From: Paracoccaceae bacterium
GTDB lineage: Bacteria; Pseudomonadota; Alphaproteobacteria; Rhodobacterales; Rhodobacteraceae
Direction: 5' to 3'
NCBI GenBank assembly: GCA_029862205.1
Contig: JAOTXT010000005.1
Span: 1-64,000, forward strand
DNA length: 64,000 bases
Part shown: piece after piece, positions 9,010 to 17,477 of the stretch
How the letters are laid out: every line of letters starts with the position of its first letter
Numbering within the stretch: the stretch's first letter is position 1
Notes under the pieces: model-generated
Seen by the model: only the letters and a program-made list of their open reading frames with translations
Database searches by the model: none
What the model was told of the DNA's origin: nothing
Translations under genes and position numbers: made by a program

Positions 9010-9731
9010 GACGCGCCCGGCCAGAGGATTGGTATCGCATCCGCCGCCTCGGCGACGATGTCACCCTGATCGACGAGCCCTGGATTCACGAATACTACCG
9101 CTGCAACATCTGGCATGTGCGTGGGCGCGACCGGGACATGCTGGTGGACAGCGGCATGGGAGTGGTCAGCCTGCGCGCGCACGTGCCGCTGGTGACCGAG
9201 CGCCCGTTGACGGCAGTCGCCAGCCATACCCATTACGATCACATCGGCAGCCATCACGAATTCGCCGATCGGGTCGTCCATGGCGACGAGGCTGGCCTGT
9301 TGGCCCAACCCACCCGCGAGGGCACGCTGGCCGAGCACGTCGAGGACGCCATCTTCGACCGCCTGCCGCCCGCGCCCTACGCCTCGACCACCTATGCGGT
9401 GCGCCAGGCGCCCGCGACCCGGATCGTCGCCGATGGGGACGTGATCGACCTCGGCGACCGGCATTTCGAAGTGATCCACACGCCGGGCCATTCTCCCGGC
9501 GGAATAGCGCTGTGGGAGGAGGCCACAGGCATCCTCTTCTCGGGCGACATCCACTATGACGGGCCGCTGGGCGAGGATCTCTACCACTCCGATCCGGCGG
9601 ATTACCTAATGTCGATGAAGCGGCTGCTGGAGATCCCGGCCCGCGTGGTGCATGCGGGGCATTACCCCAGCTTCGATGGGGCACGGCACCGGGCGCTGAT
9701 CCGGGATTGGCTGGACGCGCGGCAGGCGTGA
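9006..9731 (+). CDS. Metallo-beta-lactamase-fold hydrolase
   Basis: 241-residue MBL-fold metallohydrolase. The metal motif SHTHYDHIG (His74, His76, Asp78, His79) is intact, followed by HTPGHSPGG near residue 150 and SGDIHYDG, giving the further metal ligands; a late GHYPSF may supply the last histidine. It starts with GTG at 9006, overlapping the racemase-type gene by four bases. Glyoxalase II-like and lactonase-like activities are both possible. A second MBL-fold gene with a similar overall plan lies at 25908-26735. Confidence 0.82.
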   Translation: MRRARPEDWYRIRRLGDDVTLIDEPWIHEYYRCNIWHVRGRDRDMLVDSGMGVVSLRAHVPLVTERPLTAVASHTHYDHIGSHHEFADRVVHGDEAGLLAQPTREGTLAEHVEDAIFDRLPPAPYASTTYAVRQAPATRIVADGDVIDLGDRHFEVIHTPGHSPGGIALWEEATGILFSGDIHYDGPLGEDLYHSDPADYLMSMKRLLEIPARVVHAGHYPSFDGARHRALIRDWLDARQA

Positions 9732-9744
9732 AAGCGCGCGGCGC

Positions 9745-9803
9745 CGTAGGGTGGAACTTGTTCCACCTTTGGCCGCCGATGGTGGAACAAGTTCCACCCT
9801 ACG
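9745..9803. repeat. Double palindrome, REP-like, with GTAGGG ends
   Basis: Two 23-base arms (9745-9767 and 9781-9803) are perfect inverted copies of each other across a 13-base spacer, and each arm contains its own hairpin GTGGAAC-TT-GTTCCAC. The outer edges read CGTAGGG and CCCTACG. Nothing codes here. A second weak hairpin (9893-9917, TCAGATG/CATCTGA) lies just downstream of the multicopper oxidase stop. The form, small palindromes ending in CCTAC, resembles repetitive intergenic elements of Rhodobacterales; related palindromes occur at 30336 and 31614. Confidence 0.8.
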
Positions 9804-9951
9804 ATGCTCCGCGAATACCAACCACAAATACCAACCACGGGCGAAAAGAGCCGCCCGGTTTCCCGGACAGCCCCGCAGGGAACCCGTAAGCGTCAGATGT
9901 TCCCGGCGCTCATCTGAGTTGTTGGCCGCAGAGCACAAATGCGCACCCCGT

Positions 9952-11352
9952 TCAGCGCACCCTGAACCAGGTCATCATGCCGGAATCCGCATGTTCGGCC
10001 ATGTGGCAGTGGACCAGCCAGTCGCCGGGATTGTCGGCGACAAACGCGACCTCGGCGGTCTCGCCCCGCTGCATCAGCACCGTATCGCGCAGGGGCCCGT
10101 GGGCCTGACCCTTGTTGACGCGCTGAAAGTGGTGGCCGTGGATGTGCATCGCATGGGGCCAGGCGGTGTCGTTGTGGATCGCCAGATGGACCGCGCGCCC
10201 GCGCGTCACATCGACCAGCGGCGCGTCGGGCATCCCGGCCACGCCGTTCATCGCCCAGGCCATGCCACGTTGGGCCAGGTCGCGAGGGCCGAGCGATTGG
10301 CCCTCGAGCTTGGCGCCCATCATCCGGCCCATGGCGCCGCCTTCCATGACCAGGATCTGGCGCGCGGCATCCGCCATGTCGGCCGGCAATTGCACAGGGT
10401 TCGCGGCAAGCGGCGTCGGCACCGGCAGGGGCTCGTTCCGGACCTGGCCCGAGATGGGGAACAGAACCGCCGCGAAGGCGCTGTCGCGCTCGATCACGGC
10501 CAGCGCGGCCTCCTCGCCCTCCGCGGCGGTCACGTCGACGATCAAGTCCGCGCGCTGTGCCGGGCCAAGGGTCAGCCGCTGGATCGGCTCGGGTGGCACC
10601 GGCTGGCCGTCGAGCGCGATGGTCCAGCCTGTCAGGCCCTTGAGCCCCAATTCGAAAATCCGCGCATTGGCTGTGTTGCAGAGCCTGAGCCGCAGCCGCT
10701 CGTGCCGCCGCACCGGTTCAACCGCCTCACCATCCCCATTGACGGTGATCCAGTGACCGATCCTGCCGGCATGGGCGCGGTCGTGGAAGCTGCCGAGGCT
10801 GGCTGTGTCGATCTGTGCACCATCGGTCAGGCGCCAATCGTCCAGCAGCATCGGCAGATCGCGGTCGGCCTCCGGTGCCTCGGGCTCCTCGACGATCAGC
10901 GCGCCGTAGAGGCCATGGGCCAATTGCTCCGAGGTGCGGTTATGGGGGTGGTACCAATAGGTGCCCGCATCCGGGACCGTGAAGTCATAGCGGAAGGTTT
11001 CGCCGGGCGCGACCGGCGCCTGGGTCAGGCCCGGAACCCCATCCATGGCGTTGTCAATGCGAATCCCATGCCAATGGACGGTCGAGGGCTGATCCAGTTC
11101 GTTCACGAAATCCAACGTCACCCGGCCGCCTTGCGGCACCCGCAGCGCCGGGCCGGGCACGGTGCCGTCATAACCCCAGACCGCGGTTACCGGCATGTCT
11201 TGTGGCGCAAGGCGGGCGGTGGCTCGCCGTGCCGTCAGCCGCCGCGGCGTCGCCGCCATGCCCGGCCGGACAGGCCCCAGCGCCGCCGCTCCGATCAGTC
11301 CCAGTACGTCCCGGCGCCGCCAAATTCCCGCACTGAAACCAGTCTTGGTCAT
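9952..11352 (-). CDS. Multicopper oxidase with Tat signal
   Basis: Exported copper oxidase, 466 residues, with three cupredoxin domains. All copper motifs are visible: HWHG, HPH, HAMHIHGHHF and the C-terminal HCHMAEHADSGM (type 1, 2 and 3 sites). The N-terminus has a Tat signal (RRRDVLGLIGAAAL), fitting folding and metal loading before export. I prefer the ATG at 11352, which gives a compact Tat leader; an ATG at 11400 that overlaps the upstream stop (ATGA) would add 16 residues and is a real alternative. A metal tolerance role (CueO-like) is possible, although no methionine-rich loop is obvious. Confidence 0.88.
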   Translation of the reverse strand: MTKTGFSAGIWRRRDVLGLIGAAALGPVRPGMAATPRRLTARRATARLAPQDMPVTAVWGYDGTVPGPALRVPQGGRVTLDFVNELDQPSTVHWHGIRIDNAMDGVPGLTQAPVAPGETFRYDFTVPDAGTYWYHPHNRTSEQLAHGLYGALIVEEPEAPEADRDLPMLLDDWRLTDGAQIDTASLGSFHDRAHAGRIGHWITVNGDGEAVEPVRRHERLRLRLCNTANARIFELGLKGLTGWTIALDGQPVPPEPIQRLTLGPAQRADLIVDVTAAEGEEAALAVIERDSAFAAVLFPISGQVRNEPLPVPTPLAANPVQLPADMADAARQILVMEGGAMGRMMGAKLEGQSLGPRDLAQRGMAWAMNGVAGMPDAPLVDVTRGRAVHLAIHNDTAWPHAMHIHGHHFQRVNKGQAHGPLRDTVLMQRGETAEVAFVADNPGDWLVHCHMAEHADSGMMTWFRVR

Positions 11353-11396
11353 TGTTTCCCGCAATCTGATCGATCGAGCCGACCTCACACATTGGG

Positions 11397-12569
11397 TCAT
11401 TGCCCGAATTGGTCAAATCCGTCCTGTGGGCCAGACGCCCCATGGTCGAAATGGGCGGCCGGGTCGCATTCCTCGGGCACCGAGATCAGCGCAGGCCGGC
11501 CCTGGACCATCGCGGCGACCGCGCCGCCAACCACATGGGCGATCGCGAGGCCGATCTTGTAGCCACCGGCGGCCGCGATAACCCGCGGCGTGTCCGGCAG
11601 CGGGCCGATCATCGGCACGGTGGCGCTGGCGCGCGGACGCAGCCCTGCCCAACGGTCGGTGACCGGCGCATCGGCAAGAATGGGTGACAGGGTGCGCGCC
11701 CGGCCGATCAGGTCCTCCAGCAAATCGTCACAGTCGATCCCGTCCCAGCGCTTCTCGCTGGTCGAGCCTACGCCAACCTGGCCGTTCCCGTGGTCGATCA
11801 CGTAGATGCCGTCGCTTTGGACGACAGGTGCCGCCTCGACGCCTGAGTCGCAGGCCAAAAGCGCCGCCTGGCCCTTGACCCCGCCCCCCATTCGACGCTT
11901 GGTCATCAACTCAATCAGGTTAAAGACACGGGTTCCGGCGGCCAAAATCACATGGCCCGCGGCGATCTCGCCTTCGGGAAAGCGTGCCACGGCGGTCTCT
12001 GGGTCGATTGCGACGCAAAACCAGCCTTCGCGCAGATCGATCCGTGGGTCGAGCCAGTCCGCCAATGCCTCGAGGTAACGCCGGGGCGCTACCTGAGCGG
12101 ACAGAGTGTCGTGGATGACCCCATGGCTGCAAAACGTAGGCTCCAGCCACTGGTCCACCCCGTCCGGCGGCGCGTCGAGTACCTCGAAGCGGCCGGCGCC
12201 GCGCCAATGCGTCTGGGCTTCGACGGCCTGCGCCTCGGCCTGCGCGCGCTGATCCTCACCGCTCAGCGGCATTAGACGTCCGTTCTGGCGGTATCCGGGA
12301 TCGGTCCCGGTCTCGGCCTGCAGCCCGGCCATCCAGTCCGGCAGGCTGATCAGGGCCTGAAGCTGGAACTCCTTGAAGGCGCGCCATTGCTCCGGCCGAT
12401 GCGGGGTCAGTGCGCCAACGACCCCGCTGCTGGCCGCGCCTTGATGGGTGGCTCCGATAAAGCTGCCCTCACAAAGGATGACGCCGAGGCCCGCATCGGC
12501 GCAGCACCGCGCGGCGGCAAGTCCGAAGACACCGCCGCCGATCACCAGGACATCCGTCGTTTCCGCCAA
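11397..12569 (-). CDS. FAD-dependent oxidoreductase, possible stand-alone MnmC oxidase
   Basis: About 390-residue DAO-family flavoprotein with the nucleotide-binding VLVIGGGVFGLAAARCC close to the N-terminus and the usual C-terminal RPRASATVPMIGPLP segment before the FAD pyrophosphate region. It lies head to head with mnmD. In E. coli MnmC, a methyltransferase domain is fused to an FAD oxidase of this superfamily that removes the carboxymethyl group from cmnm5s2U34 of tRNA, so this may be the missing half. That is inference; a glycine-oxidase-like role is the alternative. The start is uncertain: TTG at 12569 with a GAAGGG upstream fits; the first ATG (12707) would overlap mnmD. Confidence 0.72.
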   Translation of the reverse strand: MAETTDVLVIGGGVFGLAAARCCADAGLGVILCEGSFIGATHQGAASSGVVGALTPHRPEQWRAFKEFQLQALISLPDWMAGLQAETGTDPGYRQNGRLMPLSGEDQRAQAEAQAVEAQTHWRGAGRFEVLDAPPDGVDQWLEPTFCSHGVIHDTLSAQVAPRRYLEALADWLDPRIDLREGWFCVAIDPETAVARFPEGEIAAGHVILAAGTRVFNLIELMTKRRMGGGVKGQAALLACDSGVEAAPVVQSDGIYVIDHGNGQVGVGSTSEKRWDGIDCDDLLEDLIGRARTLSPILADAPVTDRWAGLRPRASATVPMIGPLPDTPRVIAAAGGYKIGLAIAHVVGGAVAAMVQGRPALISVPEECDPAAHFDHGASGPQDGFDQFGQ

Positions 12570-12630
12570 ATCGCACCCTTCGCCTGCATCAGCCTTGCGC
12601 AATTCGGCAGAGCTGCCCAGAACCGAGTCT

Positions 12631-13317
12631 ATGCCGAATGCGCCACCGGAAACCAGCCTCGCATGGGATAGCAACGACACGCCGCGATCCAAGCGTTTCG
12701 GCGACACCTACTTCTCCGCCGAAGACGGTCTGGCCGAAACGCGGCACGTGTTTCTGGCAGGCAACCGGCTACCGGACGCCTGGGCGGGGCGCGCGCATTT
12801 CCATATCGCCGAATTGGGTTTCGGTAGCGGATTGAACGTCCTGGCGGTGAGGGAACTATGGCAACGCACCCGCGCGCCCGGCGCCGTGCTGACCGTGACC
12901 TCATTCGAGCGTTATCCGCTGAGCACGGCGCAGATGACCCGGGCGCTGGCGCGTTGGCCCGAGATTGCTCCGTTGGCGGCGGAACTGACTGCAATCTGGA
13001 CGCCGGAGGGCGGAGAGTTCGATTTCGGCGACACCCTCCTTCGGGTGATGATCAGCGACGCGCGCGCGGAATTGCCGAGCTGGCGCGGCACTGCCGACGC
13101 CTGGTTCCTGGACGGCTTCGCGCCCGCGCGCAATGCCGAGATGTGGGAGCCCGGGCTATTGCGAGCGGTCTTCGAGCGCACCGCCCGTGGCGGCACAGCC
13201 GCGACATTCACCGCGGCGGGCGAGGTGCGCCGGTCGCTTGCGGGGGCAGGGTTCTTGGTGGAGAAACGCCCCGGCTTTGGGCCGAAGCGCGACATGACCG
13301 TGGCACGGCATCCCTAG
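12631..13317 (+). CDS. mnmD: tRNA 5-methylaminomethyl-2-thiouridine methyltransferase MnmD
   Basis: Completes mnm5s2U at the tRNA wobble position by methylating nm5s2U34 with SAM. The 228-residue protein matches the N-terminal half of E. coli MnmC: DTPRSKRFGDTYFS and GLAETRHVFLAGNRLP near the start, the SAM loop AELGFGSGLNVL (about residues 58-69), and WFLDGFAPARNAEMW. The start at 12631 gives the standard length; upstream in-frame codons belong to the divergent FAD gene. The 3' end overlaps the convergent pobA stop by four bases. mnmE and mnmG, which make the substrate modification, are in the same window. Confidence 0.85.
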   Translation: MPNAPPETSLAWDSNDTPRSKRFGDTYFSAEDGLAETRHVFLAGNRLPDAWAGRAHFHIAELGFGSGLNVLAVRELWQRTRAPGAVLTVTSFERYPLSTAQMTRALARWPEIAPLAAELTAIWTPEGGEFDFGDTLLRVMISDARAELPSWRGTADAWFLDGFAPARNAEMWEPGLLRAVFERTARGGTAATFTAAGEVRRSLAGAGFLVEKRPGFGPKRDMTVARHP

Positions 13318-14486
13318 TAGGGCAGACCCACATAGTTCTCGGCCAAGACGATTTGGGCCGCTTGCGACTCCTCCAGCATCTCGAATTCCGCCCGCTGCAG
13401 GCGGCGATTGAAGGGCGGGTCGTCGGGGAAGCTGTGCATCAGCCGGGTCATCCACCACGAGAACCGCTGGCTCTTCCAGACCCGGGCAAGCGCCCGGTCG
13501 GAATAGGTGTCCAGCGCCACCGGATCACCGTTGAAATACCATTGGATCAGCGCCTCGCTGAGGTAGTGGACATCCGAGCCAGCCAGATTCAACCCCTTGG
13601 CCCCGGTCGGCGGCACGATATGCGCGGCGTCGCCCGCCAGGAACAATCGGCCATGGCGCATTGCGCCCACGGCGAAGCTGCGGAGCGGTGCCACGGATTT
13701 CTCGATCGAGGGTCCGGTTTCCAGCCCGTCGGCCAGCGCCTCGGGCAGACGCGCCCGCAATTCGTCCCAGAACCGGTCATCGGGCCAATCGTCCGGGTTG
13801 GTCGCGGCGGGGACTTGCAGGTAATAGCGGCTGAGGCTTTGCGAGCGCATCGAACAGAGCGCGAAGCCGCGCGGGCTATACGCATAGACAAGCTCTGAGG
13901 CCACGGGTGCGGTTTCGGACAGGACGCCCAGCCAGCCAAAGGGGTATACGCGCTCGCTGGTCTCGCTTCGGTCATTTGGAGCTGAGGCACGGCTAACACC
14001 ATGGAACCCGTCGCAGCCGGCGATGAAGTCGCAATCGATCCGCTGCGATGCGCCGCCGCAAGAGAAGGTTACATATGGCGCCTCGCCGTCAAATCCACGC
14101 GGGATGACATCCTCGGCACAGTCGAGCACCGCTCCGCCCCGGGCCTCGCGCGCCTCGAAGAGGTCGCGTGTCACCTCGGTCTGGCCCCAGATTCGGACAG
14201 TGCGCCCGCCCGTCAGCCCCGCGAGGTCGATTCGCAGCATCCGGCCGTCGAAAGCCAGGTTCATGCCGTCGTGGATTTCACCGTCGCGGTCCATCCGAGC
14301 GCCGACCCCGGCCCTGCGCAGAAGTTCCTGGAACTGGTCCTCGAGAACGCCGGCGCGAATTCGGCTCTCCACATATGCGCGGCTGCGCTTTTCCAGCACC
14401 ACCGAATCGATTCCCGCCAGGTCCAGCAGTTGGGACAACAGCAGCCCCGCGGGGCCGGCTCCGATGATCACCACCTGTGTTCGCAT
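13314..14486 (-). CDS. pobA: 4-hydroxybenzoate 3-monooxygenase
   Basis: Flavoprotein hydroxylase turning 4-hydroxybenzoate into protocatechuate with NADPH and O2. The 390 residues match PobA length (about 390-394). Visible motifs are IIGAGPAGLLL at the N-terminus, the DG motif CDGFHG near residue 160, and the GD motif LFLAGDAAHIVPPTGAKGLN near residue 280. RSRAYVESRIRAGVLE and the C-terminal ENYVGLPY are characteristic. No pobR regulator and no protocatechuate genes are adjacent. Confidence 0.93.
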   Translation of the reverse strand: MRTQVVIIGAGPAGLLLSQLLDLAGIDSVVLEKRSRAYVESRIRAGVLEDQFQELLRRAGVGARMDRDGEIHDGMNLAFDGRMLRIDLAGLTGGRTVRIWGQTEVTRDLFEAREARGGAVLDCAEDVIPRGFDGEAPYVTFSCGGASQRIDCDFIAGCDGFHGVSRASAPNDRSETSERVYPFGWLGVLSETAPVASELVYAYSPRGFALCSMRSQSLSRYYLQVPAATNPDDWPDDRFWDELRARLPEALADGLETGPSIEKSVAPLRSFAVGAMRHGRLFLAGDAAHIVPPTGAKGLNLAGSDVHYLSEALIQWYFNGDPVALDTYSDRALARVWKSQRFSWWMTRLMHSFPDDPPFNRRLQRAEFEMLEESQAAQIVLAENYVGLPY

Positions 14487-14520
14487 TCCCTCAACCCCTT
14501 GGGATAATTCGAAAATACCC

Positions 14521-14551
14521 TAAGATTACGGAAAATCTTACGTGTTTTTTT
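14521..14551 (+). terminator. Terminator-like hairpin with T-run, 5' of pobA
   Basis: The stem TAAGATT (14521-14527) pairs perfectly with AATCTTA (14534-14540) and is followed by CG TG and seven T residues. It would act on + strand transcription, yet no + strand gene lies directly upstream, because pobA runs the other way. It could end a short antisense or small RNA over the pobA 5' region, or act in the leader of the small gene at 14647. The stem is only 7 bp and AT-rich. Confidence 0.4.
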
Positions 14552-14646
14552 GCGATATCAATATCTTGTATTTACGTGCCATTAACCGGCGACATCGATC
14601 CTGCGCGGACGAGAACGAAATACCTCAGAAGCAAAACGAGGCGCAG

Positions 14647-14934
14647 ATGGCGAGCAACAGGTCGCAGCACGCGGATTTGGCCTGGAGGATCCAATCGGAG
14701 CCGGACTGGCCGCCCGACAATTTTGGCCAGGTCCTCAGTCGCGTGCAGCTGCCGTTGTCGAACGCCGAGTATGCCCTGGAGCAGTTCCTGTTGAGTAATG
14801 GCCCCCGCCTCGATACCGAGACCCGGATGCTTTTGGCTGGTGTGCGCGATTGCATCGGCCGCGTCGCGCTCTCGGCGCGCCGGCTCACCGAGGAAGACGG
14901 CAACGACACGACCCGTGTCAATCGGGCCGCATGA
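14647..14934 (+). CDS. Hypothetical protein, 95 residues
   Basis: I do not recognise a family. The product is hydrophilic with no signal peptide or membrane segment, and its middle (LSNAEYALEQFLLSNG...TRMLLAGVRDCIGRVAL) looks helical. The start at ATG 14647 follows a GAGG at good spacing; the in-frame extension upstream is AT-rich promoter-like sequence. It stands alone between pobA and the HyuA-like gene, both separated by non-coding DNA. Codon use is like that of its neighbours, which supports it being real. Confidence 0.55.
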   Translation: MASNRSQHADLAWRIQSEPDWPPDNFGQVLSRVQLPLSNAEYALEQFLLSNGPRLDTETRMLLAGVRDCIGRVALSARRLTEEDGNDTTRVNRAA

Positions 14935-15052
14935 GTGGCGCCCATACGCCCCGCTGATACGCCGCTCCGACACGTCCGATCGCATTCAAGCGGTTGATTC
15001 CCTGACGATCTGGGCTAAGCAGCCGGGATGATCCCGGTGACGGAGCCTCTGC

Positions 15053-17137
15053 GTGATGGACCGATCTGACGCTGCCGCCCCGCTTGTGTTGCTGGGGGTC
15101 GATACCGGCGGCACCTATACCGATGCGGTGGTATTGGACGAGGCGCGAGCCGGAGACGGGCCGGCGGCGCTGATCGGCAAGGCAAAGCACCTGACAACCC
15201 GGGACGATCTGGCGCGTGGCATCGGTGGCGCGATCGACGCGGCGATGGCGGCGGCGCGGGTGCATGCCGAGCAGATCGCGTTGGTCTCGCTCTCGACCAC
15301 GCTCGCCACCAATGCGCTGGTCGAAGGCAATGGCGGACGGGTCGGGCTGGTGATGATCGGCTTCGACCCTGCCGATGCCGCACGCGCCGGGCTGGCCGAG
15401 GCGCTGGGCCAGGACCCGCAGATTCTGATTTCCGGGGGTCACGGGCCGATGGGCGACGAGCAGGCGCCGCCCGACCTTGCCGCTTTGGAGGCCTGGTTGC
15501 CGGCCGCCGAGGCAGAGGGCGAGGCCGAGGGCTATGCGGTCTGCGGCTATTTTGCGGTGCGCGACCCGGCGCACGAGATCGCGGCGCGCGATCTGATCCG
15601 GGCCAAGACCGGGCGTCCGGTCACCTGCAGCCACGAGCTTTCGGCCCGGATCGGCGGGCCGAAGCGGGGGCTGACCGCGCTTCTGAACGCGCGGCTGATC
15701 GGTATGATCGACCGCCTGATCGGCTCGGGCGAGCGCATTCTGGCCGAGCGGGGCATCGAGGCCCCCCTGATGGTGGTGCGCGGCGACGGCGCCCTGGTGT
15801 CGGCGGATTTCGCCCGGGTGCGCCCGATCGAGACAATTCTATCGGGCCCCGCCGCCAGCATCGTCGGCGCGGCTTGGCTGACCGGGCTTGAGGACGCGGT
15901 CGTGTCGGATATCGGCGGCACGACGACCGATATCGCGATCCTGACCGGCGGCCGCCCGCGGCTGGACCCGCAAGGAGCCAGGGTCGGCGGTTGGCGGACG
16001 ACGGTCGAGGCGGTCGGCATGACCACCCACGGGCTCGGCGGCGATTCGGAGGTGCATTTGAACCCGGTCGGGCTCGAGACCAGGATCCTGCTGGGGCCCC
16101 GCCGGATGGTGCCGGTCGCGCTGCTGGCGGCGGAGCATCCGGCGCTGGTGCACGAGACGCTGGACACCCAGCTTGCGACCGAGCTCAACACCGATCTGGA
16201 TGGGCGGTTCCTGGTGCCGCAAAGCCTGCCGAGGCCCGCCGGTTTGGCGGCGCACGAGTCCCAGATCCTCGATGCCCTGGCCGTGGGGCCACGGCCCGCC
16301 GGGGCGGTCTTGCGGACGCGGCTTCTGCGCACGGCGTTGCGAAAGCTGGTGGCGCGCGGCCTGGTCATGGTCTCGGGGCTGACCCCCTCGGACGCGGCCC
16401 ACGTTCTGGGCATCCACGCGGCCTGGGATCGGGCGGCGGCCGAGAAGGTGGCCCGGCTTTTCGCGCGCCAGCGCGGCAATGACGGCAAGCGGGTTGCCGA
16501 GGATACGCAAGCGCTCTGCCGCCGGATCATCTACGCCCTGACCCGCCGCTCGGCCGAGGTGGTGCTGGACGCCGCCTTCGCCGAGGACGGATTCGAGCAG
16601 GCCGAGCCGAGCCGCAGCTTCCTGGCCCAGTCGGCGCTTGACCGTCACGCGGGCCTGGTGCGGCCGAGCCTGACGCTGGGGGCGCCACTGGTCGGTCTCG
16701 GCGCCTCGGCCCCGGCCTACTACCCGGCGGTTGCCGAGATGGTGGGGGGCGAGGACGCGGTGCCCGAGCACGCAGACGTGGCCAACGCGATCGGCGCCGT
16801 GGTGGGCCAGGTGCGGATCGCCCGCAGCGCTACGATCTCGTGCCCGGCCGAGGGCCGCTTCCGCCTGCACTTGCCGGATGGGGCGGAGGATTTCACCAAT
16901 CTGGAAACCGCCCGAGGCCGGGCCGAGGCGGCGCTGGAAGCGGCGGCCCGGATGGCCGCGGCCGAGGCCGGGGCGGGCGCGGTCCATGTGACGCTCGAGG
17001 CCGATGTGAGCGAGGCCACGATCGAGGGCAAGACGATGGTCATCGAGGCCATAGTCACCGCCACCGCCACCGGTCGCCCACGCCTGGCGGAACCGGAGGA
17101 CGAACCCAGCCTGCCATCGGGCTTTGCGGGGCTCTGA
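15053..17137 (+). CDS. Hydantoinase/oxoprolinase family protein, HyuA type
   Basis: 694-residue member of the HyuA family, ATP-dependent enzymes of the actin-like ATPase fold that open cyclic amides (N-methylhydantoin, 5-oxoproline) or carboxylate ketones. The N-terminal phosphate-binding GVDTGGTYTDAVV (about residues 15-27), STTLATNALVEG, and the second ATPase motif DIGGTTTDIAIL near residue 287 are intact. GTG 15053 has GGAG at good spacing; ATG 15056 is equivalent. Unusually, no HyuB partner is adjacent. The C-terminal third (repeated Ala/Glu-rich helices) is less typical. Confidence 0.82.
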   Translation: MMDRSDAAAPLVLLGVDTGGTYTDAVVLDEARAGDGPAALIGKAKHLTTRDDLARGIGGAIDAAMAAARVHAEQIALVSLSTTLATNALVEGNGGRVGLVMIGFDPADAARAGLAEALGQDPQILISGGHGPMGDEQAPPDLAALEAWLPAAEAEGEAEGYAVCGYFAVRDPAHEIAARDLIRAKTGRPVTCSHELSARIGGPKRGLTALLNARLIGMIDRLIGSGERILAERGIEAPLMVVRGDGALVSADFARVRPIETILSGPAASIVGAAWLTGLEDAVVSDIGGTTTDIAILTGGRPRLDPQGARVGGWRTTVEAVGMTTHGLGGDSEVHLNPVGLETRILLGPRRMVPVALLAAEHPALVHETLDTQLATELNTDLDGRFLVPQSLPRPAGLAAHESQILDALAVGPRPAGAVLRTRLLRTALRKLVARGLVMVSGLTPSDAAHVLGIHAAWDRAAAEKVARLFARQRGNDGKRVAEDTQALCRRIIYALTRRSAEVVLDAAFAEDGFEQAEPSRSFLAQSALDRHAGLVRPSLTLGAPLVGLGASAPAYYPAVAEMVGGEDAVPEHADVANAIGAVVGQVRIARSATISCPAEGRFRLHLPDGAEDFTNLETARGRAEAALEAAARMAAAEAGAGAVHVTLEADVSEATIEGKTMVIEAIVTATATGRPRLAEPEDEPSLPSGFAGL

Positions 17138-17145
17138 CCCTGGAT

Positions 17146-17168
17146 TCTCACACGTGAGATTCTTGTTA
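17146..17168 (+). terminator. Possible terminator of the HyuA-like gene
   Basis: A perfect short stem TCTCAC-AC-GTGAGA (17146-17159) lies eight bases after the stop codon, followed by the T-rich TTCTTGTTATCTTTCT. The loop is very small and the T-run is interrupted, so termination strength is doubtful. Confidence 0.45.
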
Positions 17169-17236
17169 TCTTTCTGAATTCAAAGAACAAAAATGTTAAC
17201 ATTAACCTAAAATCAATACATTAGCGGCACAAACCG

Positions 17237-17382
17237 TCATCCTCCGCGAAGGCGGCGGATCTCGGCGGACGTAACAAGATCCCCGCCTGCACGGGGATGA
17301 CAGAAAGTGTAACCGCGCGGGGATGACGGAAATGTAACGGCGCCGGAATGGCGGAGAGTGTAATGGCTTGGAAATGAGCGAA
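17237..17382. repeat. Degenerate palindrome followed by short tandem repeats
   Basis: The 388-base gap between the HyuA-like gene and rpsD contains no gene. Positions 17239-17301 hold an imperfect inverted repeat: GTCATCCTCCGCGAAGGCGG on the left and AGATCCCCGCCTGCACGGGG plus ATGAC on the right, a form common in alphaproteobacterial intergenic DNA. It runs into about four degraded copies of a 25-26-base unit of the form CGGGGATGACGGAAATGTAAC (17288-17313, 17314-17338, 17339-17364, 17365-17382). Spacing and sequence drift rule out a CRISPR array. Confidence 0.6.
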
Positions 17383-17477
17383 CCGCTTTCACCGCTGTTG
17401 AGGCTCATAATGAGCCTTGGATTTGGTCCTCTTGACGCAAAATCCGCGCCGATCACCCTGACCCGCGAAACGAAAAT

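Noticed and set aside
15023-15037. CCGGGA-TGA-TCCCGG hairpin before the HyuA-like gene
   Set aside because: Stem of six and loop of three with no T-run; too small to call a terminator or regulatory site.
17190-17212. TTAACATTAACC as a CtrA site
   Set aside because: Spacing is wrong for a full site and it lies between a terminator-like hairpin and repeats, with no gene start nearby.
17288-17382. Possible CRISPR array
   Set aside because: Units are contiguous without spacers, drift strongly and number only about four; no cas genes are near.
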